Of a stretch of 64,000 nt of DNA, positions 35,664 to 44,907 are shown piece after piece. This stretch comes from Chryseobacterium sp. FH1 (GTDB taxonomy: Bacteria; Bacteroidota; Bacteroidia; Flavobacteriales; Weeksellaceae): positions 310,001 through 374,000 of the forward strand of contig NZ_JPLZ01000006.1 of the NCBI RefSeq assembly GCF_000735135.1, written 5' to 3'. Both the position numbers and the translations under genes were made by a program. How positions within the stretch are numbered: position 1 is the stretch's first letter; the number at the start of each line of letters is the position of its first letter. Below the pieces are notes generated by a model that saw nothing but the letters and a program-made list of their open reading frames with translations, did no database searches and had not been told where the DNA came from.

Positions 35664-36298
35664 TTCAATATTTCATTTTTAAGTTCGAACGCCGATTTTT
35701 GTGGATTCTCGGAGGCGCATATTGCGGAGACCACTGCTAGGGAATTTGCGCCAGCTTTCATGATCATTTCTGCATTTTCTAGATTGATATTTCCAATAGC
35801 GATCAAAGGTTTGTCTGTTAAGCTTCTGATTTTTGTAAGGCCATCAATTCCCCATTCAGTCACCGTATCTTCTTTTGTTTTGGTACTGAATATCGGACTT
35901 ATTCCAAGATAATCTGAAATAATGGTTTGCTCATTTTCCAACTGCTCCAGGTATTCGATAGAGTAGCCGATCATTTTGTTTTTGAAGAATGGTTGATCTC
36001 TCAAAGATGTCGGGGATATATCATTATTTCCGACGTGAATTCCAAAGGCATCAGCTTTTTCCGCAACTTCAGGGTGATCATTGATGATGAGCGGAATGTT
36101 GTATTTTTCTGTAACGTGCTTTAGTTGCAATGCCTTTTGAAGAAATTCCTTCTTTCCAATATTTTTCTCACGCAACTGGATGATGTCAACACCGCCGAGA
36201 ATAGCCTCTTTTGCAACCTTCAGAAAATTCCTGCCTAAACAATCTTTTTCAGAGATAACCAAATATAACTGATAAGGAAATTTTGGATGAAGGTTCAT
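35660..36298 (-). CDS. thiE: Thiamine-phosphate synthase ThiE
   Basis: A 212-residue TIM-barrel enzyme that joins HMP-PP and hydroxyethylthiazole phosphate to make thiamine phosphate. Visible blocks are DIIQLREKNIGKKEF (pyrophosphate-binding arginine/lysine), PLIINDHPEVAEKADAFGIH with VGNNDIS in place of the more usual HLGQxD, and PLIAIGNINLENA. The start codon overlaps the thiM stop by one base (TAATG), so the two are coupled. Confidence 0.93.
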   Translation of the reverse strand: MNLHPKFPYQLYLVISEKDCLGRNFLKVAKEAILGGVDIIQLREKNIGKKEFLQKALQLKHVTEKYNIPLIINDHPEVAEKADAFGIHVGNNDISPTSLRDQPFFKNKMIGYSIEYLEQLENEQTIISDYLGISPIFSTKTKEDTVTEWGIDGLTKIRSLTDKPLIAIGNINLENAEMIMKAGANSLAVVSAICASENPQKSAFELKNEILK

Positions 36299-37092
36299 TA
36301 ATAACTCAATTTTAGATGATCTGAAAATTCTTGTTCTGTAATATTGTAAAGCTTATCAATGATATGAAGCTGTAAACTTCCCGGTCCATCACTTAGGTTA
36401 GAAGCCAACTCACCCGAGATACTAAGTAAGCTCATCGCCGTAGCTACAGCTTCTGTTTTATTTTCGATGACGCCAATGAATGCTCCTATCAAAGCTGATG
36501 CGGTGCAACCAAGTCCGGTCACTTTCGTCATCATCTCGTGGCCATTTTTTAGAAATATACCTTGTTTATCATTAATGATAATATCCGTCTCGCCAGAAAT
36601 ACAGACTATCGAACCATAATTTCTGACCAGATTCTCCGCAGCTTCTATGGCTTCGTCACTTTTTGCTGTGCTGTCAACGCCTTTTGTTGCTGTGATATTA
36701 GCTTTTGCCAAGGCGATGACTTCTGACGCATTTCCACGGATTACTGTAGGATTCAAAGTTAAAAGTTCACTTAGTACAGTGTCGCGATAAGAAGTGGCAC
36801 CGGCTCCAACAGGATCCAAAACCCAAGGTTTGTTTAATGAATTGGCTTTTTTCACTGCCAGCAACATTGATTCTGCCCAATATTCATCCAATGTCCCGAT
36901 ATTCACGACCAAAGAATGAGAAATCGAAACCATTTCTTCCATTTCAGATTTGGCGTGCGCCATAATAGGAGACGCACCGATGGCAAGAAGCGCATTGGCG
37001 GTATTGTTCATTACTACATAATTGGTGATGCTGTGTACGAGAGGCGACGATTCTCTCACAGTAAGGATGTGTTTCCAAAGATTATTTTCCAT
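36298..37092 (-). CDS. thiM: Hydroxyethylthiazole kinase ThiM
   Basis: A 264-residue kinase that phosphorylates salvaged 4-methyl-5-hydroxyethylthiazole. Family motifs are PLVHSITNYVVMNNTANALL near the start, PWVLDPVGAGATSYR near residue 95 and the anion hole VTGLGCTASALIGA near residue 190. I chose the ATG at 37092 (MENNLWKHIL), since homologues begin there; the open frame extending to 37146 would translate the riboswitch expression region. It is the first gene of the operon and lies 70 bases after the TPP aptamer. Confidence 0.93.
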   Translation of the reverse strand: MENNLWKHILTVRESSPLVHSITNYVVMNNTANALLAIGASPIMAHAKSEMEEMVSISHSLVVNIGTLDEYWAESMLLAVKKANSLNKPWVLDPVGAGATSYRDTVLSELLTLNPTVIRGNASEVIALAKANITATKGVDSTAKSDEAIEAAENLVRNYGSIVCISGETDIIINDKQGIFLKNGHEMMTKVTGLGCTASALIGAFIGVIENKTEAVATAMSLLSISGELASNLSDGPGSLQLHIIDKLYNITEQEFSDHLKLSY

Positions 37093-37112
37093 ATTAAAAT
37101 ATTTTAAAAATA

Positions 37113-37123
37113 AATGCTTTAGG
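37113..37123 (-). promoter_or_regulatory. Expression-platform segment complementary to the TPP aptamer
   Basis: In the transcript CCTAAAGCATT at 37123-37113 is the exact complement of AATGCTTTAGG at 37243-37233, the 5' strand of the aptamer. Pairing of the two would break helix P1, giving a ligand-free alternative fold. The segment lies just before the thiM start region, so control of translation or premature termination are both possible; no obvious T-run terminator is seen. Confidence 0.6.
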
Positions 37124-37162
37124 AAAATAAAAGAAACAACAGCCATTTAAGTGAATGACTTA

Positions 37163-37243
37163 TTGCTTTTCCCTACGTCGGTGTTAGCCGTATCAGGTTC
37201 AAAGGGACTCTCTCAATTCTTTTCAGAATACCCCTAAAGCATT
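37163..37243 (-). promoter_or_regulatory. TPP riboswitch (THI element)
   Basis: The minus strand reads GCTTTAGGGGTATTCTG, then GAGAGAGTCCCTTTGAACC, TGATACGGCTAACACCG and ACGTAGGGAAAAGC. These contain the conserved TPP-aptamer elements GGGGT, CUGAGA-like, CCUUUGAACCUGAU, GGCUAACACCG and GUAGGGAA in the right order. It controls the thiM-thiE-thiD-tenA operon, reducing expression when thiamine pyrophosphate is plentiful. Confidence 0.95.
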
Positions 37244-37244
37244 A

Positions 37245-37252
37245 CAAATATA
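37245..37252 (-). promoter_or_regulatory. Promoter -7 element of the thi operon
   Basis: The coding strand has TATATTTG, a full match to TAnnTTTG, two bases before the 5' strand of the aptamer. Transcription would therefore start at the very edge of the riboswitch. Confidence 0.6.
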
Positions 37253-37323
37253 GAGAAATAAAATTGTTTAAATTGATTTTATGGGGTTTGTTTTGAATGA
37301 ATAATCATTTCAAGTAAGATTAA

Positions 37324-38022
37324 TTAGCAAATCAAAAGCAATCTCAATTCCCCATTACTTTCTAGAGGTGCACGATGAACACAAGGTAAAACGGTTTGGC
37401 CGGGATGATTTACTGCCAATCTCCAAAGATGCCCTAATCCTAAATTAGTGGGCTTTGATTCTGTTTTAGCTTGATAATGCAGATCAAAATAATTTTCGGT
37501 CAAGAACGTTTCAAATTCCGAATCTGAGCCGTCGTGTAATTCTTTGAGTTTTTCTCTGACTTCGGGAATTAATATTTTTTGTACAGCTTGATCATTCGCC
37601 AAGATATCACTTGCAGAACCATGATAAGTGCATAAAAAAGTACTTGTTGCTACAGGAGATCGATCGACGTGAAAAGAATAGACATCTGTCGAAATAAAAT
37701 CAAATTCATCATCTCGGTCGTAATTTTTAAGTAAGTTTAATGAAGGTGATGCGCCGTATTCGGATAATGATTTTAAGTCATTAATAATAGTTTCGCGCGC
37801 TAATTTTCCATTTTCTGACAGTTGAAGCGTTAATAGATCATCAACTGAGATTTCCGTAATGTTTTCTTTTAATTGTAGCCTGGAAACGATTTCTGCAAAA
37901 TCTCCAATCAGGTTTCTTTCCCAACAAATTGCATTGATCTCGCCCTCGAAATCATTATTTACAAGTTCAGAAAAGCTGGAAACAACACCGATCTGTTTGT
38001 TGTCAGAAAATAAATTTCTCAT
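37324..38022 (-). CDS. DUF1826-like protein
   Basis: A 232-residue protein with no signal peptide. Its C-terminal half has FHVDRSPVATSTFLCTYHGS, NLGLGHLWRLAVNHPG and LPCVHRAPLESNGELRLLLI, which recall DUF1826 proteins (HxD and cysteine-containing motifs, conserved VHRxP near the end). DUF1826 members in other bacteria are reported within zinc-limitation regulons, but I see no zinc-related neighbours here. It starts 3 bases after the membrane LuxR-type gene and is probably co-transcribed. The family name is from memory. Confidence 0.65.
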   Translation of the reverse strand: MRNLFSDNKQIGVVSSFSELVNNDFEGEINAICWERNLIGDFAEIVSRLQLKENITEISVDDLLTLQLSENGKLARETIINDLKSLSEYGASPSLNLLKNYDRDDEFDFISTDVYSFHVDRSPVATSTFLCTYHGSASDILANDQAVQKILIPEVREKLKELHDGSDSEFETFLTENYFDLHYQAKTESKPTNLGLGHLWRLAVNHPGQTVLPCVHRAPLESNGELRLLLIC

Positions 38023-38025
38023 GGA

Positions 38026-38640
38026 TTATTTAGAAACAGACTCAGGTTTGACTGCAAATTTTTTGTAAAGTTGACTCCTGTTTTTAACATCATAAATCTT
38101 GTAAATATTTTTAATATGATATTTCACGGTGGTTTCCGCAATGAAGAGTTTTTCCGCAATCTCAGCGTTAGTAAAGCCTTTCAGCATTTGAAGAACTATT
38201 TCCTTTTGTCTATCGTTCAAAGAATCGTTTTCTAAAACCTGACTGTCGTCAATGATATTGAGGTTGGGCAAATTCTTGTAAAACTTGACACTTTCCCTCA
38301 ATCTTCGGAATTCCAAATTCCTTTTTCTGATATATCTTTTATAGAATTTGATCCGCTGATAATTATAAACACTTGTAGAAACCAATAATACCAGAAGTCC
38401 TACGATGAGGTGATTTCTGTATCCCAATAAGTTCTGAAAATTTTCATTCAATTGGGAACTTGAGGGATGTTTTGGGTTGTGATAATTTCGAGAATTGTTT
38501 TTCAGTCCCGCGACAGATACTTCAGGATAATTATTTCTGAGGGAAGAATAATCTATTACTGAATACTTTGATATCAGTGGGAGAGAAGAGATACAAACTA
38601 TTTTAATTGCTTTGAGACAAAGAAAACTGTGATATAACAT
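38026..38640 (-). CDS. Membrane-anchored LuxR-type transcriptional regulator
   Basis: A 204-residue protein with a short N-terminal hydrophobic segment, a low-complexity linker, one membrane segment near residues 77-93 (LIVGLLVLLVSTSVYNY), a basic/coiled region (IRKRNLEFRRLRESVKF) and a C-terminal LuxR helix-turn-helix (LNDRQKEIVLQMLKGFTNAE, then IAEKLFIAETTVKYHIKNIY). No receiver or TPR domain is present, so the extracytoplasmic part of about 75 residues is the only possible sensor. It precedes the DUF1826-like gene by 3 bases. Target genes are unknown. Confidence 0.8.
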   Translation of the reverse strand: MLYHSFLCLKAIKIVCISSLPLISKYSVIDYSSLRNNYPEVSVAGLKNNSRNYHNPKHPSSSQLNENFQNLLGYRNHLIVGLLVLLVSTSVYNYQRIKFYKRYIRKRNLEFRRLRESVKFYKNLPNLNIIDDSQVLENDSLNDRQKEIVLQMLKGFTNAEIAEKLFIAETTVKYHIKNIYKIYDVKNRSQLYKKFAVKPESVSK

Positions 38641-38738
38641 TTGCGTTTTTAAGATAAATGATTGTGCAATGATACAACATCTATTATCAATACGTTAGCA
38701 TCTTTAACAATAATTTAATATTAATGTCAATTACAAAA

Positions 38739-39137
38739 TCAATTAAACTCATAATTTAATACAACCATACTGAGTATAAAATGTACGAGATCTTCCTCCG
38801 CTTTCTTTGGGCTGATTAGCTTTTTCTTGTAATAAGGCGAGCTGAATATGTTTTTTAAGTTAATGTAATTAGTAAATCCCTCACCTCGGATGTACGTGTT
38901 CACATTGCCGTCCTTTTTTTCCAAGATTCGATCGTCCAAGGTTCTGACTTTGAAGTGTACCTCGCACAGTTTTGGCTTCAAATTGCTCTTGTCAGAGTAT
39001 CTTTCAACAATGTTGACTTTAAATGTATTTAGTGTAATCGTGTTAAAAACAACGTTCGACCCAACTTCTTTCATGTTAAGTTCGAGTTCATACTTCATAA
39101 TTTCAAATTTATGCAAAAATATGCAATTATTTTTCAT
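38739..39137 (-). CDS. Small protein of unknown function
   Basis: Up to 132 residues, with an alternative and plausible start at 39098 (MKYELELNMKEVGSNVV, 119 residues). It is predominantly beta-strand early on (FKVNIVERYSDKSNLKPKLC, then EVHFKVRTLDD) with a helical C-terminus (PKKAEEDLVHFILSMVVLNY). No family recognised, no signal peptide or membrane segment. It lies 98 bases upstream of, and in line with, the LuxR-type gene and is divergent from the small cysteine-containing gene at 39306. Coding likelihood is supported by length and by composition like its neighbours. Confidence 0.6.
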   Translation of the reverse strand: MKNNCIFLHKFEIMKYELELNMKEVGSNVVFNTITLNTFKVNIVERYSDKSNLKPKLCEVHFKVRTLDDRILEKKDGNVNTYIRGEGFTNYINLKNIFSSPYYKKKLISPKKAEEDLVHFILSMVVLNYEFN

Positions 39138-39305
39138 AATAAATATGATTTGGATTCAAAGAAATAATTAAATGAAAAAAAATCTCAAATCTGCTTATAC
39201 GTTTTAATTAATATCAAATCTTCAACAATATATTTACATTAAACTGTTAAAATTACCTTCTAATGGCACAAAATCTGCAAGTAGATTGACATCAAATTAT
39301 AAACT

Positions 39306-39701
39306 ATGCCAGTAAAATTACAATTAGCAAATTGCAGTCATTGCAAAGGATATATTTTGTCCACCATCATCAATACTGAAGATAAATACCATCCTTTGAT
39401 CTTAAATCATTACCTTCAGCACGGGGAATCCAGATTTACGCTCGATAAGAAAATTTTTGATCGAACCGTAAGTGAAACAATGTCTGAGATCCAAGTTGTA
39501 AATTTCAAAGAGCATCTCAAAAATCAGGAAAACTATTGCACTTGCAATTGTAAGGACAAAGGTAGAATTCATCAATTTTATGATAAGAGATCATCCATCA
39601 AAACAAAGGATGAAAACACAGATCAGGATGTTTATTTTTACGACTTGTATTTGACATACAACAATTTTCACCAGGATATCCCAACACGTCAGGCAATCTA
39701 A
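39306..39701 (+). CDS. Small protein with paired cysteine motifs, unknown function
   Basis: A 131-residue protein with cysteines arranged as CSHC near residue 10 and CTCNC near residue 78, followed by basic and acidic stretches (KDKGRIHQFYDKR, KTKDENTDQDVYFYDLYL). The two clusters could bind a metal ion such as zinc. No membrane segment or signal. I recognise no family. It lies 90 bases before tamB in the same direction but shows no functional link to it. Confidence 0.6.
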   Translation: MPVKLQLANCSHCKGYILSTIINTEDKYHPLILNHYLQHGESRFTLDKKIFDRTVSETMSEIQVVNFKEHLKNQENYCTCNCKDKGRIHQFYDKRSSIKTKDENTDQDVYFYDLYLTYNNFHQDIPTRQAI

Positions 39702-39791
39702 GTTTTAATACAATTATTACTTTCGAAAATCGAGCATAGGAGATAAATGTTTCCGAAATTCTAAATTAAATAGAGGGAATCCATTTATAGT

Positions 39792-42700
39792 ATGGTATTT
39801 GCTTTAGCAACGCATAAAAATAAACAAGGTTTGAAAAAAATCAACAAAGGAAAAATTCTCAGACGTTTTGTCAGAACCATCATTAGCATTGTGGTTTTTT
39901 TTATTTTGCTCATCTTCAGTTTGAGATTGCCGTTTGTTCAGAATCTTATCAAGGACAAAGCCATCACTTATCTCGAAGGTAAAATCAAGACGAAAGTAAG
40001 ACTGGAGAAGATCTATATCGGTTTTCCAAACAGTGTCGTTATCGAAAATCTGCATTTGACAAGTCAAAATATCGATACGCTTTTGGCGGTGAAAAAGTTT
40101 GATGTGGGATTGGATATGTGGCAGTTGATGAAGTCGAAAGCAGATTTGACTTCGATAGATTTGGAAGGCGTTCGCGCAAATGTGGTTCGCGATCCGCAGG
40201 GAAAATTCAACTTCGATTATATTATGGAAGCCTTTGCAACTTCCGAAAAAGAGGAGAGTCCGTCCAAACCGTTTATCATTTCTCTTGATAAAATCAATCT
40301 GAAAGACATCGGCGTTACGTTCAACGATCAGCAATCTAAAAATGACATCAAGGTTTATTTTAATTCATTCGATACGCGCGTAAAAACTTTCGACCTTCAA
40401 AGTAACAAATACGCGGTCAATGACATCAATCTTGATGGTTTGAAATTAAAGCTAAAACAAGATCTTATAGAAGAAGTTTCTAAAAATGTTGAGGAAAAAG
40501 TAGATTCTCTCAATCAGAAGAAACCAATGCAGTTGGGCTTGAGCGGAATCAAACTAACGAATTTCAACATCGATTACGGTGACGACAATTCCAAGACTTT
40601 TGCGAAGGTTTTGTTTAAAGAATTAAGCACGAAAATCAATAATCTTGATTTGCAAAATAATGCCTTCGACGTTGGAAATGTCTATTTGACGGGCGCAAAC
40701 ATCAACGCCAATTTATTTCTTCCAGCTTCAAACGCAAATCCAAAAGAAGAGAAAACACCTGAAGTTTCTAAAAATACAACACAGGAAAAAGCGATGAAAG
40801 TGCTTCTCGGAAAATTGATTTTCGAAGATGTAAAAGTCGCTTACAACAATACAGCCGTTGCGCCAACAAGAAGCGGAATGGATTTTAACCATCTGAATTT
40901 TGGAAAAATGAATATTGACGTTCGTGATTTCAAAATGGAAAACAATGGTTTTGCGGGAAGTGTGAAATCGGCTGAGATTCAGGAGTCGCGTGGTTTGGAT
41001 ATTCAAAAATTCAATACGGATTTTGTTTACTCGGACAAAGAGGCTTACTTGAAAGACCTTTATCTTCAAACGCCAAAAACGGTTTTGAGAGATGAAGTGG
41101 TGCTTAATTATAATTCCATCGAACAATTATCTTCGAATCTTGGCGCAGTCAAAATCTCTGCAAGCATCAAAGATTCAAAAATCGGTTTTGCTGATATTTT
41201 GAACTTGGTTCCAACACTCAGAAACACGGCGCCATTCAACAAATATCCAAATTCAACGTTGAATGTCAATGCCAATGTGAGAGGAACTGTGAACGACCTT
41301 TTCATCAATGAACTGAAAGTTTCCGGTCTGGATCAACTTCGAGTGAATGCTTCGGGAAGAATCCGAAACGCGATGAATCCTGACAATTTGTATTACGATT
41401 TGAAGATTGGCGAATTGGCCTCATCCGGAAAGACGATTTTCAATTTGGTTCCAAAAGGCACGATTCCATCCAATATTTCTTTGCCGTCTCATTTCAGCAT
41501 CAAAGGTTTTGCGAAAGGCACGACCAAAGTGGTGAATACGAATTTGAACCTCCATTCAACGCTTGGAAACGCTGGCATCATCGCTCAAGTTGATATGCGT
41601 AGAAAAAACCGTGAGTTGTACGATGTCAAAGCCAACCTGCAGAATCTACAGATCGGGAAGATGATTCAGAATAAAGATCTGGGCGCAATCACGGCTCAGA
41701 TTTCTGCAAAAGGCGAAAGCTTCGATTTCAAATATGCGAATGCGAATCTCGTCGGAAACGTACAATCTGCGACTTACAAAGGTTACCGTTATCAAAATAT
41801 GAATTTGGTCGGCAAGATCAATCGTGGCGCGTACAACATTGTCCTCAATTTCAAAGACCCGAACGCGAATCTTAATCTAACCGCTTCTGGCGTGTACGAT
41901 GAAAAAAATCCTACTGTAAAAGTCAATGGAAAAATTAATAAATTAGATTTAAACAAATTAGGATTCTACAGCTCGCCAATGATTTTGGCTGGCGCAATTG
42001 ACGGCGATTTTACAAGTCTTGACCCAGATCAATTGAATGGTTATTTGAATTTGAAAGACTTCGCGATTTCTGATGAAAAAGAAGTTTATCCGATTCAGGA
42101 AATGAACTTGTTGGCGGTCTCTACGGCAGATTCTAATCAGATTAAATTTAATTCCCAAATCGCTGACGTAGAACTCAACGGGAAATATAAATTGACCCAG
42201 ATTTTCGGAGCGTTGTCGCAGACTATTAATCAATATTATCAATTCCAAAAACCAGGGAAAGCTGAGAAGATTGATGAAGGACAGTTTTTTACGCTTAATG
42301 CAAATATCAAAAATGATGATTTGATCAGAAAGTTTGTTCCAGATTTGAAAAGTTTTGAAACCATCAACATCGTAGGAAATTACAACGCAGATTCTCAGAA
42401 AATTGAGTTGGATGCGAAGATTCCGCAGGTTTTGTATGGCACAAATTCACTCGAGAATACAAACATTAAAATCACAAATGAAAACCAAGCTTTGCAGTAC
42501 AGCCTTGATGTTGCGTCTTTGAAAAGTGAAAGTTTTGCTTTGAACAAAGTCAATATCAATGGCGATGTGGCAGAGAATATCATTAATTATAACATCACGA
42601 CGAAAGACGATAAAGATGCCACTCAATTCCTGATTGCCGGTAACGCCAAATCGATGGATGACATCACCGAAATCTCCTTGAATCCAAACGGTTTGAAATT

Positions 42701-44852
42701 AAACTATATGGATTGGACGGTTGCGGAAAACAACAAGATCCAAATCGGAGGTCAGGGAATTTTTGCGGATAATTTCAGATTGTCGAATGCTGGAAGTGAG
42801 ATTTTGGTTCAGTCCGAAAACAATTTGCCAAATAGTCCGCTGAATGTTTCGCTTAAAGATTTTAAAATCGAGACCATCACGGAAATCATCAAAAAAGATT
42901 CTCTTCTCGCAAAAGGAACGATCAACGGAACGGCGCAACTTCGGGATTTAAATAAAAATATGACGTTTACGTCGGACATCGATGTTTCTGATTTGTTCGT
43001 TTTCGGAAGTCCAGTTGGAAATCTCGATATCAATGTTGATAACCAAACGCCTGACGTTCTGAATGCCAATATCGCGCTTTCTGGAAATAATAATGATGTG
43101 AAAATCACTGGAAACTACAATACGTCCGCAAGCAGTTTTGATTTGAATCTGGCAATGAACCAACTTCAAATGCAGACTTTGCAAGGATTCACAATGAACG
43201 CGATTACGAATACGGAAGGTTTCCTTTCCGGCGATCTGAAAATTACTGGAACGACGACTGCACCGAAGATTTTGGGCGATGTGAAGATGAATAATGTCGG
43301 ATTGATGATTGCGCAAACTGGAAGTGATTTTAGAAATATCAATGATAAAATTGGATTCACAAATCGCGGGATTGAGTTTGATAATTTCAAAATCAATGAC
43401 AAAGACGGCAATTCTCTGAGAATCGACGGTCAGGTTTTGACGCAGACCTATAAAGATTTTACTTTCAATTTGGACCTTGATGCAAAGGATTTCAAGGTGG
43501 TGAATTCTGAAAAATCGAACGACGCAATGATGTACGGAATTTTGGCAATCGATGCGGGATTGAAAGTTCGGGGAAATCTCGATCTACCGAAAGTAGACGG
43601 AAGATTGTCGGTTTCGGACAATACGGATTTCACATTTGTACTTCCGCAATCAAGCCCGTCGTTACAGGAAAGAGACGGGATTGTGGAGTTCATAGACCAA
43701 GATCAGATTGCATTGAATCAAACCATTAAAACAGATTCTCTCGATTCTCAAACTAACCTCAAAGGAATGGACGTGAGCGTGAACATTGAAGTGAGCAAAG
43801 AAGCAAAAATGTCCATCATCATTGATAAAGCGAACGGCGATTTTGTGAAACTCCAAGGTGAAGCAGATCTGACAGGCGGAATTGACCCTTCTGGAAAAAC
43901 CACTTTGGTCGGCGTTTATCAAGTGGAGCAGGGAAGTTATGATATGTCTGTGAGCCTTTTGAAAAGGAAATTTGATATCCAAAAAGGAAGTACGATCACC
44001 TGGACTGGCGAACCGACAACGGCAACGCTTGATATCACGGCGGTTTATAAATCGAATGTCGCGCCAATCGATCTGGTGGAGCAACAGATGAGCGATGTGG
44101 AGCTAAATCAATTCAAACAAAGAATTCCGTTTAATACTTTATTGATTTTGAAAGGCGAATTGATGAAACCTCAAATCAGTTTTGATATTACAACAGACGA
44201 AAAAAATAACTCGGTTTCATCTTTGGTGACCGAAACGATTGACGGTAAATTGGCGCAATTGCGAGAGGATGAAAACGAAATGAACAAACAGGTTTTCGCG
44301 ATGCTTTTGCTTAATAGATTTATCGGAGAAAATCCATTCCAAAGTAATTCTGGCGTTTCTGCGGAGACGATGGCGAGACAAAGTGTGAGCAAGATTCTTT
44401 CTCAGCAGATCAACAATTTAGCTTCAGATCTGATCAAAGGTGTTGATCTTAATTTTGACCTTGAATCCTCCGAAGATTATTCGACAGGAACTCAAAATAC
44501 AAGAACAGATCTGAATATCGATGTCAGTAAAAAATTACTTAACGACCGTCTGAAAGTGTCTGTAGGAAGTAACTTCGGAGTGGAAGGTGAAGCGAGACAA
44601 AATGAAAACACGACCAATATCGCCGGAGATGTGACTGTTGATTACAGCCTTTCCCGAGACGGAAGATATATGCTCCGCGCGTATCGAAAAAATGATTACC
44701 AAGTTGCATTGCAAGGTCAAATCGTGGAAACGGGCGTTGGTTTCATCATCACTTTGGATTACAACAAATTCTCTGATATTTTCCGAAAATCTAGAAGAAA
44801 CAACAGAGATAGCAAGAAAAAACAAGACAAGGAAGTCGTAGAATTTAAATAG
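39792..44852 (+). CDS. tamB: TamB-family translocation and assembly module protein
   Basis: A 1686-residue protein with an N-terminal membrane anchor near residues 28-48 (FVRTIISIVVFFILLIFSLR) and a long, repetitive beta-rich body (AsmA-like N-terminus, LTSIDLEGVRANVVRDPQGK). The last 450 residues are the DUF490/TamB domain (VSVNIEVSKEAKMSIIIDK, QGEADLTGGIDPSGKTTLVG, YQVEQGSYDMSVSLLKRKFD). TamB proteins span the periplasm as a lipid-conducting groove and work with an outer-membrane TamA/TamL partner, here encoded 55 bases downstream. The size is typical of Bacteroidota homologues. No shear frameshift seen. Confidence 0.93.
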   Translation: MVFALATHKNKQGLKKINKGKILRRFVRTIISIVVFFILLIFSLRLPFVQNLIKDKAITYLEGKIKTKVRLEKIYIGFPNSVVIENLHLTSQNIDTLLAVKKFDVGLDMWQLMKSKADLTSIDLEGVRANVVRDPQGKFNFDYIMEAFATSEKEESPSKPFIISLDKINLKDIGVTFNDQQSKNDIKVYFNSFDTRVKTFDLQSNKYAVNDINLDGLKLKLKQDLIEEVSKNVEEKVDSLNQKKPMQLGLSGIKLTNFNIDYGDDNSKTFAKVLFKELSTKINNLDLQNNAFDVGNVYLTGANINANLFLPASNANPKEEKTPEVSKNTTQEKAMKVLLGKLIFEDVKVAYNNTAVAPTRSGMDFNHLNFGKMNIDVRDFKMENNGFAGSVKSAEIQESRGLDIQKFNTDFVYSDKEAYLKDLYLQTPKTVLRDEVVLNYNSIEQLSSNLGAVKISASIKDSKIGFADILNLVPTLRNTAPFNKYPNSTLNVNANVRGTVNDLFINELKVSGLDQLRVNASGRIRNAMNPDNLYYDLKIGELASSGKTIFNLVPKGTIPSNISLPSHFSIKGFAKGTTKVVNTNLNLHSTLGNAGIIAQVDMRRKNRELYDVKANLQNLQIGKMIQNKDLGAITAQISAKGESFDFKYANANLVGNVQSATYKGYRYQNMNLVGKINRGAYNIVLNFKDPNANLNLTASGVYDEKNPTVKVNGKINKLDLNKLGFYSSPMILAGAIDGDFTSLDPDQLNGYLNLKDFAISDEKEVYPIQEMNLLAVSTADSNQIKFNSQIADVELNGKYKLTQIFGALSQTINQYYQFQKPGKAEKIDEGQFFTLNANIKNDDLIRKFVPDLKSFETINIVGNYNADSQKIELDAKIPQVLYGTNSLENTNIKITNENQALQYSLDVASLKSESFALNKVNINGDVAENIINYNITTKDDKDATQFLIAGNAKSMDDITEISLNPNGLKLNYMDWTVAENNKIQIGGQGIFADNFRLSNAGSEILVQSENNLPNSPLNVSLKDFKIETITEIIKKDSLLAKGTINGTAQLRDLNKNMTFTSDIDVSDLFVFGSPVGNLDINVDNQTPDVLNANIALSGNNNDVKITGNYNTSASSFDLNLAMNQLQMQTLQGFTMNAITNTEGFLSGDLKITGTTTAPKILGDVKMNNVGLMIAQTGSDFRNINDKIGFTNRGIEFDNFKINDKDGNSLRIDGQVLTQTYKDFTFNLDLDAKDFKVVNSEKSNDAMMYGILAIDAGLKVRGNLDLPKVDGRLSVSDNTDFTFVLPQSSPSLQERDGIVEFIDQDQIALNQTIKTDSLDSQTNLKGMDVSVNIEVSKEAKMSIIIDKANGDFVKLQGEADLTGGIDPSGKTTLVGVYQVEQGSYDMSVSLLKRKFDIQKGSTITWTGEPTTATLDITAVYKSNVAPIDLVEQQMSDVELNQFKQRIPFNTLLILKGELMKPQISFDITTDEKNNSVSSLVTETIDGKLAQLREDENEMNKQVFAMLLLNRFIGENPFQSNSGVSAETMARQSVSKILSQQINNLASDLIKGVDLNFDLESSEDYSTGTQNTRTDLNIDVSKKLLNDRLKVSVGSNFGVEGEARQNENTTNIAGDVTVDYSLSRDGRYMLRAYRKNDYQVALQGQIVETGVGFIITLDYNKFSDIFRKSRRNNRDSKKKQDKEVVEFK

Positions 44853-44907
44853 TGAAATTGCTGAGAAATAGCGATAACATTAGACTAAAAAAATTAAGTC
44901 ACTACAA

